Below are positions 48,397 through 56,256 of a stretch of DNA of 60,568 bases, in pieces; position 1 is the stretch's first letter; each line of letters begins with the position of its first letter. A model generated the notes under the pieces. The model saw nothing but the letters and a program-made list of their open reading frames with translations. It was not told the origin of the DNA and searched no databases. The stretch covers positions 1-60,568 of the forward strand of contig NZ_JABBFW010000033.1 of NCBI RefSeq assembly GCF_012927045.1, in the 5' to 3' direction. This DNA comes from Azohydromonas caseinilytica (GTDB lineage Bacteria; Pseudomonadota; Gammaproteobacteria; Burkholderiales; Burkholderiaceae_C). The position numbers and the translations under genes were made by a program.

Positions 48397-49563
48397 ATGA
48401 GCGAGCCACCCATGGATTCCAACGCTTTCAACTCTGATAACGCCCCCCTGGAGCTGCGCGTCCTGGAAGGCCCGCAGGCCGGCGCGCGTGCGCCGCTGGC
48501 GGGCACCTGCCTGCTCGCCCTGGCCGACGGCAGCGCGGCCGACGAGGAGGCCGACCTGCTGCTGCACGACGCCGCCGGCCAGGCCGCGCGCGTGCGCATC
48601 GCCGCCGCCGGCGGCCACGCCCTGCTCGAAGTGCTGGCCGGCACGGTGGAGCTCGATGGCGAGCCGCTGGAGGCCGGGCGCGTCGCCCCCTGGCCGATGC
48701 AGGCGCGGCTGCGCCTGGGCACCACGCTGCTGGCCTTCGGCCCGGCCGGGCGCGAGCACGGGGACGCGGCGGACGCGGAGCCGAAGTCGGAGGCGCAAGC
48801 CACCGCCGAGGCCTGGGCCGCCGCGCAGGCACGGTCCGGCGGGCTGCCGGCCATGGTGAAGCGCCGTGGCCGGGCCGCGGCCTGGATGCTGCCGGCCGGC
48901 CTGTTCGCCACGCTGGGCGGGCTGGCGGCGCTGACGCTGGCGCTGGTGTGGGGCGCCGGCAACAAGGCACCCGCGCCCGCGAAGCCGCCCGCGCTGGTCG
49001 AGGCGCTGCAGGGCAGCGAGTTCGCGTCGCTGGACGTGGTGCGCGACGCCTCGGGGCGCCCCGAGATCCGCGGGCGCCTGGCGACGCTGGCCGAGCGCGC
49101 GCGGCTGGACGCTTGGCTGGCGGCGCGGCAGTTCACGCCGGCGGTGCAGGTGCAGGTCGATGAGGGCCTGGCGCGCGACGTGACCAACACCTTCCGCGTC
49201 AACGGCGTGGCGGTGCAGGCGCGCGTGCTGGGCGCGGGCGAGGTGGCGGTGGAGGCCAGCGAGCCCGATGCGCAGCGCCTGGAGCGCGCCCAGGAGGTGG
49301 TGCGCCGCGACGTGCGCGGGCTCAGGCAGCTCGCGGTGGCCAACCGCGCCAAGCCCGAGCCGCCGCCGGCGCCGCCGGTGCCCGACGACCCCGGCAAGCG
49401 CATCGCCTCGCTGGTGCCGGGCGACCCGGCCTACCTCGTCACGGCCGACGGCGCGCGCTACTTCGTCGGCGCCATGTTGCCCACCGGGCACCGCATCACC
49501 CGCATCGACGGCCAGCGCGTGACGCTGGAGCGCGCCGGCGAGGAATCGAGCTTGAACTTCTGA
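48397..49563 (+). CDS. sctD: T3SS inner-membrane ring protein SctD
   Basis: A bitopic basal-body protein of 388 residues. The N-terminal ~110 residues (LELRVLEGPQAGARAPLAGTCLLALA...LGTTLLAFGP) form the FHA-like cytoplasmic domain of YscD/HrpQ proteins. One transmembrane helix lies at about 165-187 (AWMLPAGLFATLGGLAALTLALVW). The periplasmic part contains ring-building repeats (RGRLATLAERARLDAWLAARQF and DVTNTFRVNGVAVQARVLGAGEVAVEAS). ATG 48397 has a GGAAAGG site; an original start coupled to sctC may have been displaced by the repeats upstream. Confidence 0.88.
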   Translation: MSEPPMDSNAFNSDNAPLELRVLEGPQAGARAPLAGTCLLALADGSAADEEADLLLHDAAGQAARVRIAAAGGHALLEVLAGTVELDGEPLEAGRVAPWPMQARLRLGTTLLAFGPAGREHGDAADAEPKSEAQATAEAWAAAQARSGGLPAMVKRRGRAAAWMLPAGLFATLGGLAALTLALVWGAGNKAPAPAKPPALVEALQGSEFASLDVVRDASGRPEIRGRLATLAERARLDAWLAARQFTPAVQVQVDEGLARDVTNTFRVNGVAVQARVLGAGEVAVEASEPDAQRLERAQEVVRRDVRGLRQLAVANRAKPEPPPAPPVPDDPGKRIASLVPGDPAYLVTADGARYFVGAMLPTGHRITRIDGQRVTLERAGEESSLNF

Positions 49564-49617
49564 CGCAGTCCCTGCAACCCACGGCCCATCACGCCTCACG
49601 AGGAAAGGAGACCCGCC

Positions 49618-49926
49618 ATGACCACCAACACCAACTACACCCACCCGCTGGCGCTGATAGCCGCCGCGCCCATGCAGCAAAGCGGCAGCAAGGGCGGCAG
49701 CGGCCACTGGTTCGAGGCCATGGCCCGGGCCTGGGGCCAGACGCTGGACGCGCAGGCCGGGCGCATCCAGCAGCAGTCGGAGATCGTCGCCAACGGCGAC
49801 GACACGCCGGCGGCGATCACGGAGCTGTCCACGCAGTCGCTCAAGATGAGCTTCCTGTCCAACAGCTCGCACACCGCCATCTCCTCGGTCGGCCAGGCGC
49901 TCGACACGCTGGCCCGCAAGCAGTGA
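49618..49926 (+). CDS. Candidate T3SS needle subunit (SctF position)
   Basis: A 102-residue all-helical protein without signal peptide. After a short Ser/Gly linker, the helical part begins HWFEAMARAWGQTLDAQAGR and ends SSVGQALDTLARKQ. Size, helix-turn-helix look and place between sctD and the inner rod gene point to the needle protein, though the sequence is not a textbook YscF/PrgI match. It resembles the C-terminal domain of the glycine-rich protein at 40594. The strong ribosome site AAAGGAG precedes it, consistent with a highly made subunit. Another rod-type or early substrate is the alternative. Confidence 0.6.
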   Translation: MTTNTNYTHPLALIAAAPMQQSGSKGGSGHWFEAMARAWGQTLDAQAGRIQQQSEIVANGDDTPAAITELSTQSLKMSFLSNSSHTAISSVGQALDTLARKQ

Positions 49927-49939
49927 GCGGGAGCGCGCC

Positions 49940-50374
49940 ATGAGCATGGACATCGCGGCCCTGGCCTCCGGCCTGGGCTCCTCGGGCGGCGCGATGAGCG
50001 CCCTGCACGCCGCGGGCGCGTCGGCCGGTGGCGGCAACCCGGTGCAGGCCGGCTACGGCCTGTCGCTGGGAGATTTCAGCGGCTTCGAGGGCGCGCTGGC
50101 CCGCGTGGGGGCGCGGCTGGAGGCGCGCCCGGTGCAGGCCACCACCGAGGCCGCGCGCCAGCTCATGCGGCCCTTCGACCACATCAACACCGAGGCGGCC
50201 AAGCTCGCGGCGGAGGCGCACCAGGCGCAGGCCAGCGGCGCGGCCATGACGCCGGGCGAGGTGGTGATGCTCACGGTGCGCGCGCAGGAGTTCATGTTCC
50301 ATTGCCAGCTCACCACGAACATCGCCAACCGCACCTCGGACGGGCTGCAGCAGTTGTTCAAGCAACAGTCCTGA
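49940..50374 (+). CDS. sctI: T3SS inner rod protein SctI
   Basis: A 144-residue protein with a Ser/Gly/Ala-rich first 35 residues and a helical remainder. The C-terminal part, TPGEVVMLTVRAQEFMFHCQLTTNIA then NRTSDGLQQLFKQQS, fits the EscI/YscI/HrpB rod family, whose last helix ends in a similar LLK.Q pattern. It follows the needle candidate by 13 nt. The 159 nt before sctJ contain a hairpin that may lower downstream expression, in keeping with rod and needle being needed in greater amounts. Confidence 0.78.
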   Translation: MSMDIAALASGLGSSGGAMSALHAAGASAGGGNPVQAGYGLSLGDFSGFEGALARVGARLEARPVQATTEAARQLMRPFDHINTEAAKLAAEAHQAQASGAAMTPGEVVMLTVRAQEFMFHCQLTTNIANRTSDGLQQLFKQQS

Positions 50375-50434
50375 GTGAGCCATGGCCGCCCCGATTTCTC
50401 TCGATCTGCACCCCGGAGGCTGACACGCCAGCCT

Positions 50435-50461
50435 CCCCTCGCCCGCACCGCGGGAGAGGGG
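50435..50461 (+). repeat. Hairpin between sctI and sctJ
   Basis: CCCCTCGCCCGC pairs with GCGGGAGAGGGG (11 of 12 positions) around a 3-nt loop. No U-run follows. A CCCTCTCCCGC-type hairpin is common between genes in this group of bacteria. It could act as a processing or attenuation site. Confidence 0.6.
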
Positions 50462-50533
50462 CGGGTTGCCGCCCGGTGTTCGGGAGCCGCCTTTGAAGGA
50501 AACGCCTTCCCAGCACCCTGAAGGAGTCCCGCC

Positions 50534-51373
50534 ATGCCCCGCGTCCCGCGCTTGAAACGGCTGTTCCTGCCCTTGGCCGTTGTCGCTCTCACCGCCTGCA
50601 ACGAGCAGGCCCTGTACTCGCAGCTCTCCGAGCGCCAGGCCAACGAGATGGTGGCGGTGTTGCGCAGCGCCGGCATCGAGGCCGAGAAGCAGGGCAAGGA
50701 CGGCGCGTTCTCCATCCTCACCCAGGCCGACGATTTCCCGGCCGCCGTGCGCGCCCTCTCCGCCCAGGGCTACCCGCGCGAGCAGTTCGACAGCATCGGC
50801 TCGGTGTTCAAGCGCGAGGGTTTCGTGTCCTCGCCGCTGGAGGAGCGCGCGCGGCTGGTGCACGCGCTGTCGCAGGAGATCGCCAACACCCTGGCCAGCA
50901 TCGACGGCGTGGTGCATGCGCGCGTGCACCTGGTGGTGCCCGAGCGCCATCCGCTGGCCGACAAGGCCACGCCCTCGGCGGCCTCGGTGTTCATCAAGCA
51001 CCGGCCGGACAAGGACATGACGGCCCAGGTCGCGCAGATCAAGGCGCTGGTGGTCAACAGCATCGAGGGCCTGCCCTACGACAACGTGACCGTCGCCCTC
51101 TTCCCGGCCGAGGAGCTGCCGGCCGAGCGCCCGGCCAAGGCCGCCGCCCCGGTCGGCGCGTCCGGCGCGGGGCTGCCCCTGCCGATGCTGGCCGGCTCCC
51201 TGGGCGGCGTGCTGCTGCTGGGCGGCGGCGGGATGCTGTGGCTGCGCCGCCGCGGCGCGGGCAGCCGGGACGACGGCGTCTCCATGGCGCCCAAGGCCCT
51301 GCCCGGCCCCGAGGCGCCGCATGAGGAGCTGCAAGCCATGCTGCGCCGCGCCGCCGGCGCCAAGCAGCCATGA
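50534..51373 (+). CDS. sctJ: T3SS inner-membrane ring lipoprotein SctJ
   Basis: YscJ/HrcJ/FliF-like ring protein of 279 residues. Lipobox LTAC with C22. The periplasmic RBM domains contain LYSQLSERQANEMVAVLRSAGIEAEK and SQEIANTLASIDGVVHARVHLVVPER, the most conserved family stretch, followed by SVFIKHRPD. A C-terminal transmembrane helix (about 213-233) precedes a cytoplasmic tail. The ribosome site GAAGGAG precedes ATG 50534; the stop overlaps sctK by 4 nt. Confidence 0.95.
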   Translation: MPRVPRLKRLFLPLAVVALTACNEQALYSQLSERQANEMVAVLRSAGIEAEKQGKDGAFSILTQADDFPAAVRALSAQGYPREQFDSIGSVFKREGFVSSPLEERARLVHALSQEIANTLASIDGVVHARVHLVVPERHPLADKATPSAASVFIKHRPDKDMTAQVAQIKALVVNSIEGLPYDNVTVALFPAEELPAERPAKAAAPVGASGAGLPLPMLAGSLGGVLLLGGGGMLWLRRRGAGSRDDGVSMAPKALPGPEAPHEELQAMLRRAAGAKQP

Positions 51374-51894
51374 GCGCGACGGCTGAAACGATGGCGCCAC
51401 CGGCCGTCGCCACCCGCGCCCGCCGCCGTTGTCGCGCCGCCACCGCCGCGCGGCTGCTGGCCGCTGCGCCGGAGGCCGCCGCCGACATCGAGTGGGATGT
51501 GCTGGACGCCGCGCCCGCCTGGCTGGCACTGGACGCGGTGGCCTGCGCGCGGCTGCAGTGCCGTGTCGGCGCGCTGCTGTGCCAGGCCGAGCTGCGGCTG
51601 TGGATCGACCGCCCGCGCGTGGCCGCCGCGCGCGCCGCCGTGGGCGAGGCCTTCTGGAAAGCGCTGCTGGCGCGGCCCCCATTGCCGCTGCCGGCGCCGC
51701 CGCGGCTGGGTGAGGCCGCGCAGGTGCCGGAGCGGCTGCAGGCGCTGGGCGCGGCCGTGTTGTGGACGGCGCTGCCCGCGGGCCTGCGCCGCGCCGTCAC
51801 GCCGCTGCTGGCCGCGCCGGCGCCGCTGGAGCTGCATCCCGAGGCGGCGCGCCAGCTGCTGGCGGCTGTCGAGACGCTGGAGATCGAGCCATGA
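51370..51894 (+). CDS. sctK: T3SS sorting-platform accessory protein SctK
   Basis: A 174-residue, Ala/Leu-rich cytoplasmic protein. The family is poorly conserved; the call rests on place between sctJ and sctL, on size, and on a weakly matching stretch (RVAAARAAVGEAFWKALLARP). SctK is thought to join SctD to the SctQ pods. It overlaps both neighbours by 4 nt (ATGA). Confidence 0.65.
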   Translation: MSATAETMAPPAVATRARRRCRAATAARLLAAAPEAAADIEWDVLDAAPAWLALDAVACARLQCRVGALLCQAELRLWIDRPRVAAARAAVGEAFWKALLARPPLPLPAPPRLGEAAQVPERLQALGAAVLWTALPAGLRRAVTPLLAAPAPLELHPEAARQLLAAVETLEIEP

Positions 51895-52547
51895 GCTGGC
51901 TGCTGTGGCAGGCGGATGGGGCCACGCGCATCGCCTCGCCGCGCCTGGTGCTGCGCGCGGCCGAGGTGCCGGTGCTGCAGGACGCGCAGCGGCTGTGCGG
52001 CGAGCTGGCCGAGCTGCAGCGCGCCGAGGCGCAGCGCATCGCGGCCGTGCTGGAAACCGCGCGCACCGAGGGCGAGGCGCGGGGGCTGGAACAGGGGCGG
52101 CGCGCGGCGCGTGAAGAGCTGTCCGCCGCACTGCTGGCGCTGGGGCAGTCGGCCGAGGCCGAGCGCGCGCGGCTGCGCCGCGACACCGGCGTGCTGGCGC
52201 TGCAGGTGGTGCGCAAGCTGCTGGGCCGCTTTGCCCCGGACGAGGTGCTGGCGGCGCTGGCGGAGACCGCCGCGGCCGAGGTGGTGCCGGCGCAGCCGCT
52301 GGTGCTGCTGGTGCATCCCGACCAGGCCGACGCGGTGCGCGCGCGGCTGGCGGCGCGGGACACGCCGTTGGCGATCGAAGTGCGCGCCGACGCCGCCTGC
52401 GCGCCCGACGGCTGCCGCCTCGACACCGAGCACGGCAGCATCGACGCCTCGCTCGAAGGCCAGCTGACGCGGCTGGAGCAGGCCTGGGCGCCGCGGACTG
52501 AGCCAAGTAACGAAATTCCGGTATCCCAACCGATCCGTTCGCCCTGA
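51891..52547 (+). CDS. sctL: T3SS ATPase regulator SctL, C-terminus altered by a repeat
   Basis: A FliH/YscL-type stator linking the ATPase to SctQ, 218 residues. A long helical, Glu/Arg-rich region (about 40-105) is followed by the globular domain RRDTGVLALQVVRKLLGRFAPDEVLAALAET and LVLLVHPDQADAVRARL, ending near VRADAACAPDGCRLDTEHGSIDAS. The last five residues (PIRSP) and the TGA stop come from the family B repeat at 52535, so the original C-terminus may have been different. ATG 51891 overlaps sctK by 4 nt. Confidence 0.85.
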   Translation: MSWLLWQADGATRIASPRLVLRAAEVPVLQDAQRLCGELAELQRAEAQRIAAVLETARTEGEARGLEQGRRAAREELSAALLALGQSAEAERARLRRDTGVLALQVVRKLLGRFAPDEVLAALAETAAAEVVPAQPLVLLVHPDQADAVRARLAARDTPLAIEVRADAACAPDGCRLDTEHGSIDASLEGQLTRLEQAWAPRTEPSNEIPVSQPIRSP

Positions 52548-52666
52548 GGTATCGAAGGGTGAATCCGACAGGCTGCAATGGCGGCCGAACAGCAGGGGCC
52601 GTTCATCCTTCGACGCGCCCGCAGGGCGCGCCCTGTGCTGAGGTTTCGAAGCATCAGGACGAACGG
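52535..52666. repeat. REP-like repeat, family B copy 5 (interrupted right arm)
   Basis: Left arm TTCGCCCTGAGGTATCGAAG is intact. In the right arm the TACC of CTTCGATACCTCAG is replaced by about 40 nt (52613-52652) that contain GGGCGCGCCC-type palindromes and TGCTGAGGTTTCGAAGCA, itself a smaller hairpin of the same design. Lies between sctL and sctN and supplies the sctL stop codon. Confidence 0.85.
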
Positions 52667-52707
52667 AAAAGCGGGCTGCGTACTTGGCGCTTCAGCGCCC
52701 GAGAGTC

Positions 52708-54039
52708 ATGACCACCACTTTCACCACCGAATCCGACCGCCTGCTGCGCGCGCTGCACGGCACGCGCACGCTGGCCGAGCAGGGCCGCGTGGTGCAGGCC
52801 GGCGGCACGGTGCTGCGCGCCACCGGGCTGCGCGCGCGCATCGGCCAGCAGTGCCAGGTCTTCGACAGCGCCGAGGCCGGGCGCGAGCCGCTGCTGGCGG
52901 AGGTGATCGGCTTCTCGGGCCCGGAAGCCATCCTGGCGCCCTACGGCCCGCTGCTGGGGCTGAGCGTGGGCGCGGCGGTGCAGGCCCTGTCGGACGAGGC
53001 GCAGGTGCCCTACGGGCCGGCGCTGCTGGGGCGCGTGATCGACCCTTTCGGCCGCCCGCTGGACGAGCAGCCGCTGGACCCGCGCACGCTGCAGCACACC
53101 CCGCTGCATGCCGAGGCGCCCTCGCCGCTGAAGCGGCGCGGCATCGACACCCCGCTGCCCACGGGCGTGCGCGCCATCGACGCGGCATTGACCGTGGGCG
53201 AAGGGCAGCGCGTGGGCATCTTCGCCATGGCCGGCGGCGGCAAGTCCACCCTGCTGGGCATGCTGGCGCGCTGCGCCAAGGCCGACGTCAACGTGATCTC
53301 GCTCATCGGCGAGCGCGGACGCGAGGTGCGCGAGTTCCTGGACGACGCCCTGGGCGAGGACGGGCTGGCACGCTCGGTGGTCGTGGTCTCGACCTCGGAC
53401 CGCCCGGCGCTGGAGCGCGTGCGTGCGGCCTATGCCGCCACCGCCATCGCCGAGGGGTTCAGGCGCGAGGGCAAGCGCGTCCTGCTGCTGATGGACTCCG
53501 TGACCCGCTTCGCGCGGGGGTTGCGCGAGCTGGGCCTGTCGGCGCTGGAGCCGCCGGTGCGGCGCGGCTATCCGCCCTCGGTGTTCGCGGAGATGCCGCG
53601 GCTGTTCGAGCGCGCGGGCAACGACGCGCACGGCTCCATCACCGCCTTCTACACGGTGCTGGCCGAGGACGAGGACAACAGCGACCCGGTGGCGGAGGAG
53701 GTGCGCTCCATCCTGGACGGGCACATCGTGCTGTCGCGCAAGCTGGCGCAGGCGCACCACTACCCGGCCATCGACGTGCTGGGCAGCGCCAGCCGCGTGT
53801 TCACGCGCGTGGCCGGCGCCGAGCACCGCGCCGCCGCGGCGCGGCTGCGCACGCTGATGGCGCGCCATGCCGAGGTGGAGTTCCTGCTGCGCGTGGGCGA
53901 GTACCAGGCCGGCAGCGACCCGGTGGCCGATGCCGCCATCGAGCGCATGCCGGCGATCAAGGCGCTGCTGCAGCAGCACGCCGAGGAGCCCACGGGCTTC
54001 GAGGAAACGATTGACCGGCTGCGGGAGACGGTGGAGTGA
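52708..54039 (+). CDS. sctN: T3SS ATPase SctN
   Basis: The hexameric ATPase that unfolds substrates, 443 residues, homologous to YscN/HrcN/FliI. Walker A is A173-MAGG-G178-K-S-T181, a variant of the usual GSGVGKS; Walker B is [32 protein letters not shown] and [24 protein letters not shown] are family hallmarks. ATG 52708 gives [13 protein letters not shown]; a TTG at 52684 would add eight residues. A repeat separates it from sctL, so its translation is no longer coupled to that gene. It overlaps sctO by 4 nt (GTGA). Confidence 0.96.
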   Translation: MTTTFTTESDRLLRALHGTRTLAEQGRVVQAGGTVLRATGLRARIGQQCQVFDSAEAGREPLLAEVIGFSGPEAILAPYGPLLGLSVGAAVQALSDEAQVPYGPALLGRVIDPFGRPLDEQPLDPRTLQHTPLHAEAPSPLKRRGIDTPLPTGVRAIDAALTVGEGQRVGIFAMAGGGKSTLLGMLARCAKADVNVISLIGERGREVREFLDDALGEDGLARSVVVVSTSDRPALERVRAAYAATAIAEGFRREGKRVLLLMDSVTRFARGLRELGLSALEPPVRRGYPPSVFAEMPRLFERAGNDAHGSITAFYTVLAEDEDNSDPVAEEVRSILDGHIVLSRKLAQAHHYPAIDVLGSASRVFTRVAGAEHRAAAARLRTLMARHAEVEFLLRVGEYQAGSDPVADAAIERMPAIKALLQQHAEEPTGFEETIDRLRETVE

Positions 54040-54497
54040 TCCGCGAGGCCCGCGAGCTGCTGCGCCTGCGCGCGTTGCGCGTGCAACGGCTGCGCGCGCG
54101 CTGCGCCGAGGCGCAGCAGGCGGTGGACGAGGCGCTGCGCGTGCTGCGCGAGCGCCAGCGCTCGCTGGAGGCGCGCCGGCGCGAGATGGCGCAGCTCACG
54201 CACAGCCTGGTGCACGAGCTGGCGCCGGCGCTGCCGCGCTGGGCCGGCGTGGCCGGCGCCGAGCGCGAGCGCCTGGCCGACCGGCTGGAGCGGCTGGAGG
54301 TGGCGCTGATCGACGACGAGGAACACCTGGAGGCGATGCAGGAGAAGCTGCAGCAAACGCGCGCCGAGCTCACCCGCGCCCTGGCCGGCGAGGACGCCGT
54401 GCGCAGCCTGGCCGACGCGGCGCTGCGCGAGCGGGCGCGGGCGCAGGAGCTGCGGGGAGAAATGGAGGTGGAGGACCAGGGGCGCAGGAGGGGATGA
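54036..54497 (+). CDS. sctO: T3SS stalk protein SctO
   Basis: A 153-residue, almost entirely coiled-coil protein dense in Arg, Glu and Leu ([39 protein letters not shown]), typical of YscO/FliJ stalks that insert into the ATPase ring and touch SctV. GTG start overlapping the sctN stop. The sequence itself carries little signature; the call depends on coil content and position. Confidence 0.8.
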   Translation: MIREARELLRLRALRVQRLRARCAEAQQAVDEALRVLRERQRSLEARRREMAQLTHSLVHELAPALPRWAGVAGAERERLADRLERLEVALIDDEEHLEAMQEKLQQTRAELTRALAGEDAVRSLADAALRERARAQELRGEMEVEDQGRRRG

Positions 54498-54528
54498 ACC
54501 TGGCACGTGGGAGGGGCAACTGAAGGAG

Positions 54529-54557
54529 GGACAGCCCCGTGATGGCGCGGGCTGTCC
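54529..54557 (+). terminator. Perfect hairpin after sctO, no U-run
   Basis: GGACAGCCC pairs with GGGCTGTCC over 9 bp around an 11-nt loop, 32 nt past the sctO stop. Lacking a U-run it may only attenuate. With the family A repeat that follows, it divides the operon before the SctP candidate. Confidence 0.5.
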
Positions 54558-54610
54558 GAGAGGAGTTGCAGAGCGTTGGCCGCGAGCTGACGTGGATCGC
54601 TTACTACTTC

Positions 54611-54760
54611 GTCATTCCCGCGCAGGCGGGAACCCAGGTGCTCCCCACGCTGACCGTGAGCCAGCTGCTCAGCGTGCCGAGGACTTGGTGTCGCAATGCC
54701 TGCATCAGCGCTGACGTGCTCACGTGGGACCGCCTGGGTCCCCGCCTGCGCGGGGATGAC
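54611..54760. repeat. REP-like inverted repeat, family A copy 3
   Basis: GTCATTCCCGCGCAGGCGGG at the left and CGGGGATGAC at the right, with CCCAGG / CCTGGG inner inversions. About 37 nt of left flank (GCCGCGAGCTGACG..TTACTACTTC) are shared with copy 4, so the unit is longer than the core. Together with the hairpin before it, this explains the 374-nt space between sctO and the SctP candidate. Confidence 0.9.
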
Positions 54761-54871
54761 GAAGTGGTGGGGAGAGCGAATCGGCTCACGGCCGGCATCC
54801 ACCAGCCACTCCAGACAGCCGCATATCTGTGCGGCGCAACAGCTGTCCTTCTTAGCTTGCCTGGAGAAACC

Positions 54872-55483
54872 GTGAATTCCACCACCACAACGACTTCCCG
54901 CACCAGCTCCGCGGCCCCGGCCCACTCCCGCGACGACGACCGCCGCGCCGCCCCCGATAAGCGCAGCGTCGCCGACTTCGAGCGCGCGCTGCGGCAGCGT
55001 TCCAAGCTGCAGGACCAGGGCGGCCGGCAGGACCAGGCCGGGGACACCGAGCCGCCGCCGCTGGAAGCCGCCCTGCCCGCGCCGCCGCCTTCGTTCCCCG
55101 CCCCCTTTGCCCTGGTGCTGGCCCAGGCGCAGGCGCAGGCCACTCCCATCGAGGCACCACCGCCCGCGCGCGGCCTGGTGGAGCCGCCGCCCGCCGCGCT
55201 GCGCGCCGAGTTGTCGCAGCCCGCGCCCGGCGCTGCCGACGCCGCGCGCGCCTTCGAGGTGTCGCTGCGCGAGCCGCTGGGGGGCGGGGTGACGCTGCAC
55301 GCCGTGGCGCCGGTGGCCGGCGCGGGCTGGACCTTGTCGGTGGGCGCGCATGGTTTGAACCCGCAGGAGCTGCGCCGCAACCTAGGACGACTCGAAGAGC
55401 GGCTGCGCGCCAAGGCCCTGCCGCACGAGCCGCTGGAGCTGCATCGCCACCCCGACCACCACCGCGAAGAAGACACGCCGTGA
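54872..55483 (+). CDS. Candidate T3SS length-control protein (SctP position), GTG start
   Basis: A 203-residue protein. The first 130 residues are rich in Thr, Ser, Pro, Gln and Asp and probably disordered (SVADFERALRQRSKLQDQ; EAALPAPPPSFPAPF); the last 75 look folded (DAARAFEVSLREPLGGGVTLH, GWTLSVGAHGLNPQELRRN). Pro-rich N-terminus plus small C-terminal domain after sctO fits the SctP/HpaP/YscP ruler group, but no decisive motif is present. GTG 54872 follows the site GGAG. The neighbouring 377-residue protein is a rival candidate for the same role. Confidence 0.5.
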   Translation: MNSTTTTTSRTSSAAPAHSRDDDRRAAPDKRSVADFERALRQRSKLQDQGGRQDQAGDTEPPPLEAALPAPPPSFPAPFALVLAQAQAQATPIEAPPPARGLVEPPPAALRAELSQPAPGAADAARAFEVSLREPLGGGVTLHAVAPVAGAGWTLSVGAHGLNPQELRRNLGRLEERLRAKALPHEPLELHRHPDHHREEDTP

Positions 55484-55592
55484 CCGCCGACCTCCACACC
55501 CCAGCCGACCCCGGTGCCGCCGCGCGGCGGATCGCCCCCCGGGGCCGCACGCCGCGGCCCGCATCCCCGAGCACGACCGAGGAGACCTCCGC

Positions 55593-56222
55593 ATGAACCT
55601 GCCCCAGCTCGCCAACGGCGCGGCCCGGACGCTGTCGCAGCACCTGCGGCACACGCTGCTCAATGCTGTCGCGGTGCGCGCCGCGCAGGCGGATACGGCG
55701 CCGCTGGTCGTGGCCCCGGCCCGCGTGCCGCGCGCGCCCGCGCTGCTGGCCGACGCGCTGCCCGGCAGCGCCGCGGCCCGCGAAGAGCGGCGCGCGCTGT
55801 TCACGCGCTGCCTGGCGCATTACCGCCGCGCCGTGAGCGCGGAGGCCGGCCGGGGCCAGGGCGACGACCTCGGCGCCGCGGCGGCGCATTTCGTGCTCGC
55901 CAACCTGCGCGCGCTGCAGGGCACGGACGCGACGCCGCCACAGTTCCAGGCCCTGCAGCGCCAGATGGCCGGCGTGCTGCGCATCGGCCTGGCCGATGCC
56001 GGAACGCGCGAGCAGCAGCTGCACTTCGAGAAATTCGCGCTGCTGGCGGTGTTGATGAGCGAAACCTGGACGCTGGCGCTGCGCCAGGGCCCCGCTGCCA
56101 TGGCGCATGTGCGCCAGGCCGCGCACGGTTACCTGGTCGAGCTGCTGGGCCTGGAGCCGCAGCGGCTGGCGCTGGGCGACCAGGGCCTGGCGCTGCGCGC
56201 GGACGTGGCCTGCGCGGCCTGA
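55593..56222 (+). CDS. Uncharacterised protein, paralogue 2 of the exported protein at 39785
   Basis: A 209-residue protein with no signal peptide. Residues about 65-205 match the domain of the exported protein at 39785-40510: a YR helix, DLGAAAAHFVLANLRAL, a shared F-x-x-L-x-x-QM block, YLVELLGLEPQRLALGDQGLALR. This copy keeps the domain but lies inside the plus-strand T3SS operon, between the SctP candidate and another unknown gene. ATG 55593 follows a GAGGAGA site. The family has no function I know. Confidence 0.65.
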   Translation: MNLPQLANGAARTLSQHLRHTLLNAVAVRAAQADTAPLVVAPARVPRAPALLADALPGSAAAREERRALFTRCLAHYRRAVSAEAGRGQGDDLGAAAAHFVLANLRALQGTDATPPQFQALQRQMAGVLRIGLADAGTREQQLHFEKFALLAVLMSETWTLALRQGPAAMAHVRQAAHGYLVELLGLEPQRLALGDQGLALRADVACAA

Positions 56223-56256
56223 GGCGGGACGGCAGGCCTGCGATCCGCATACCGCC

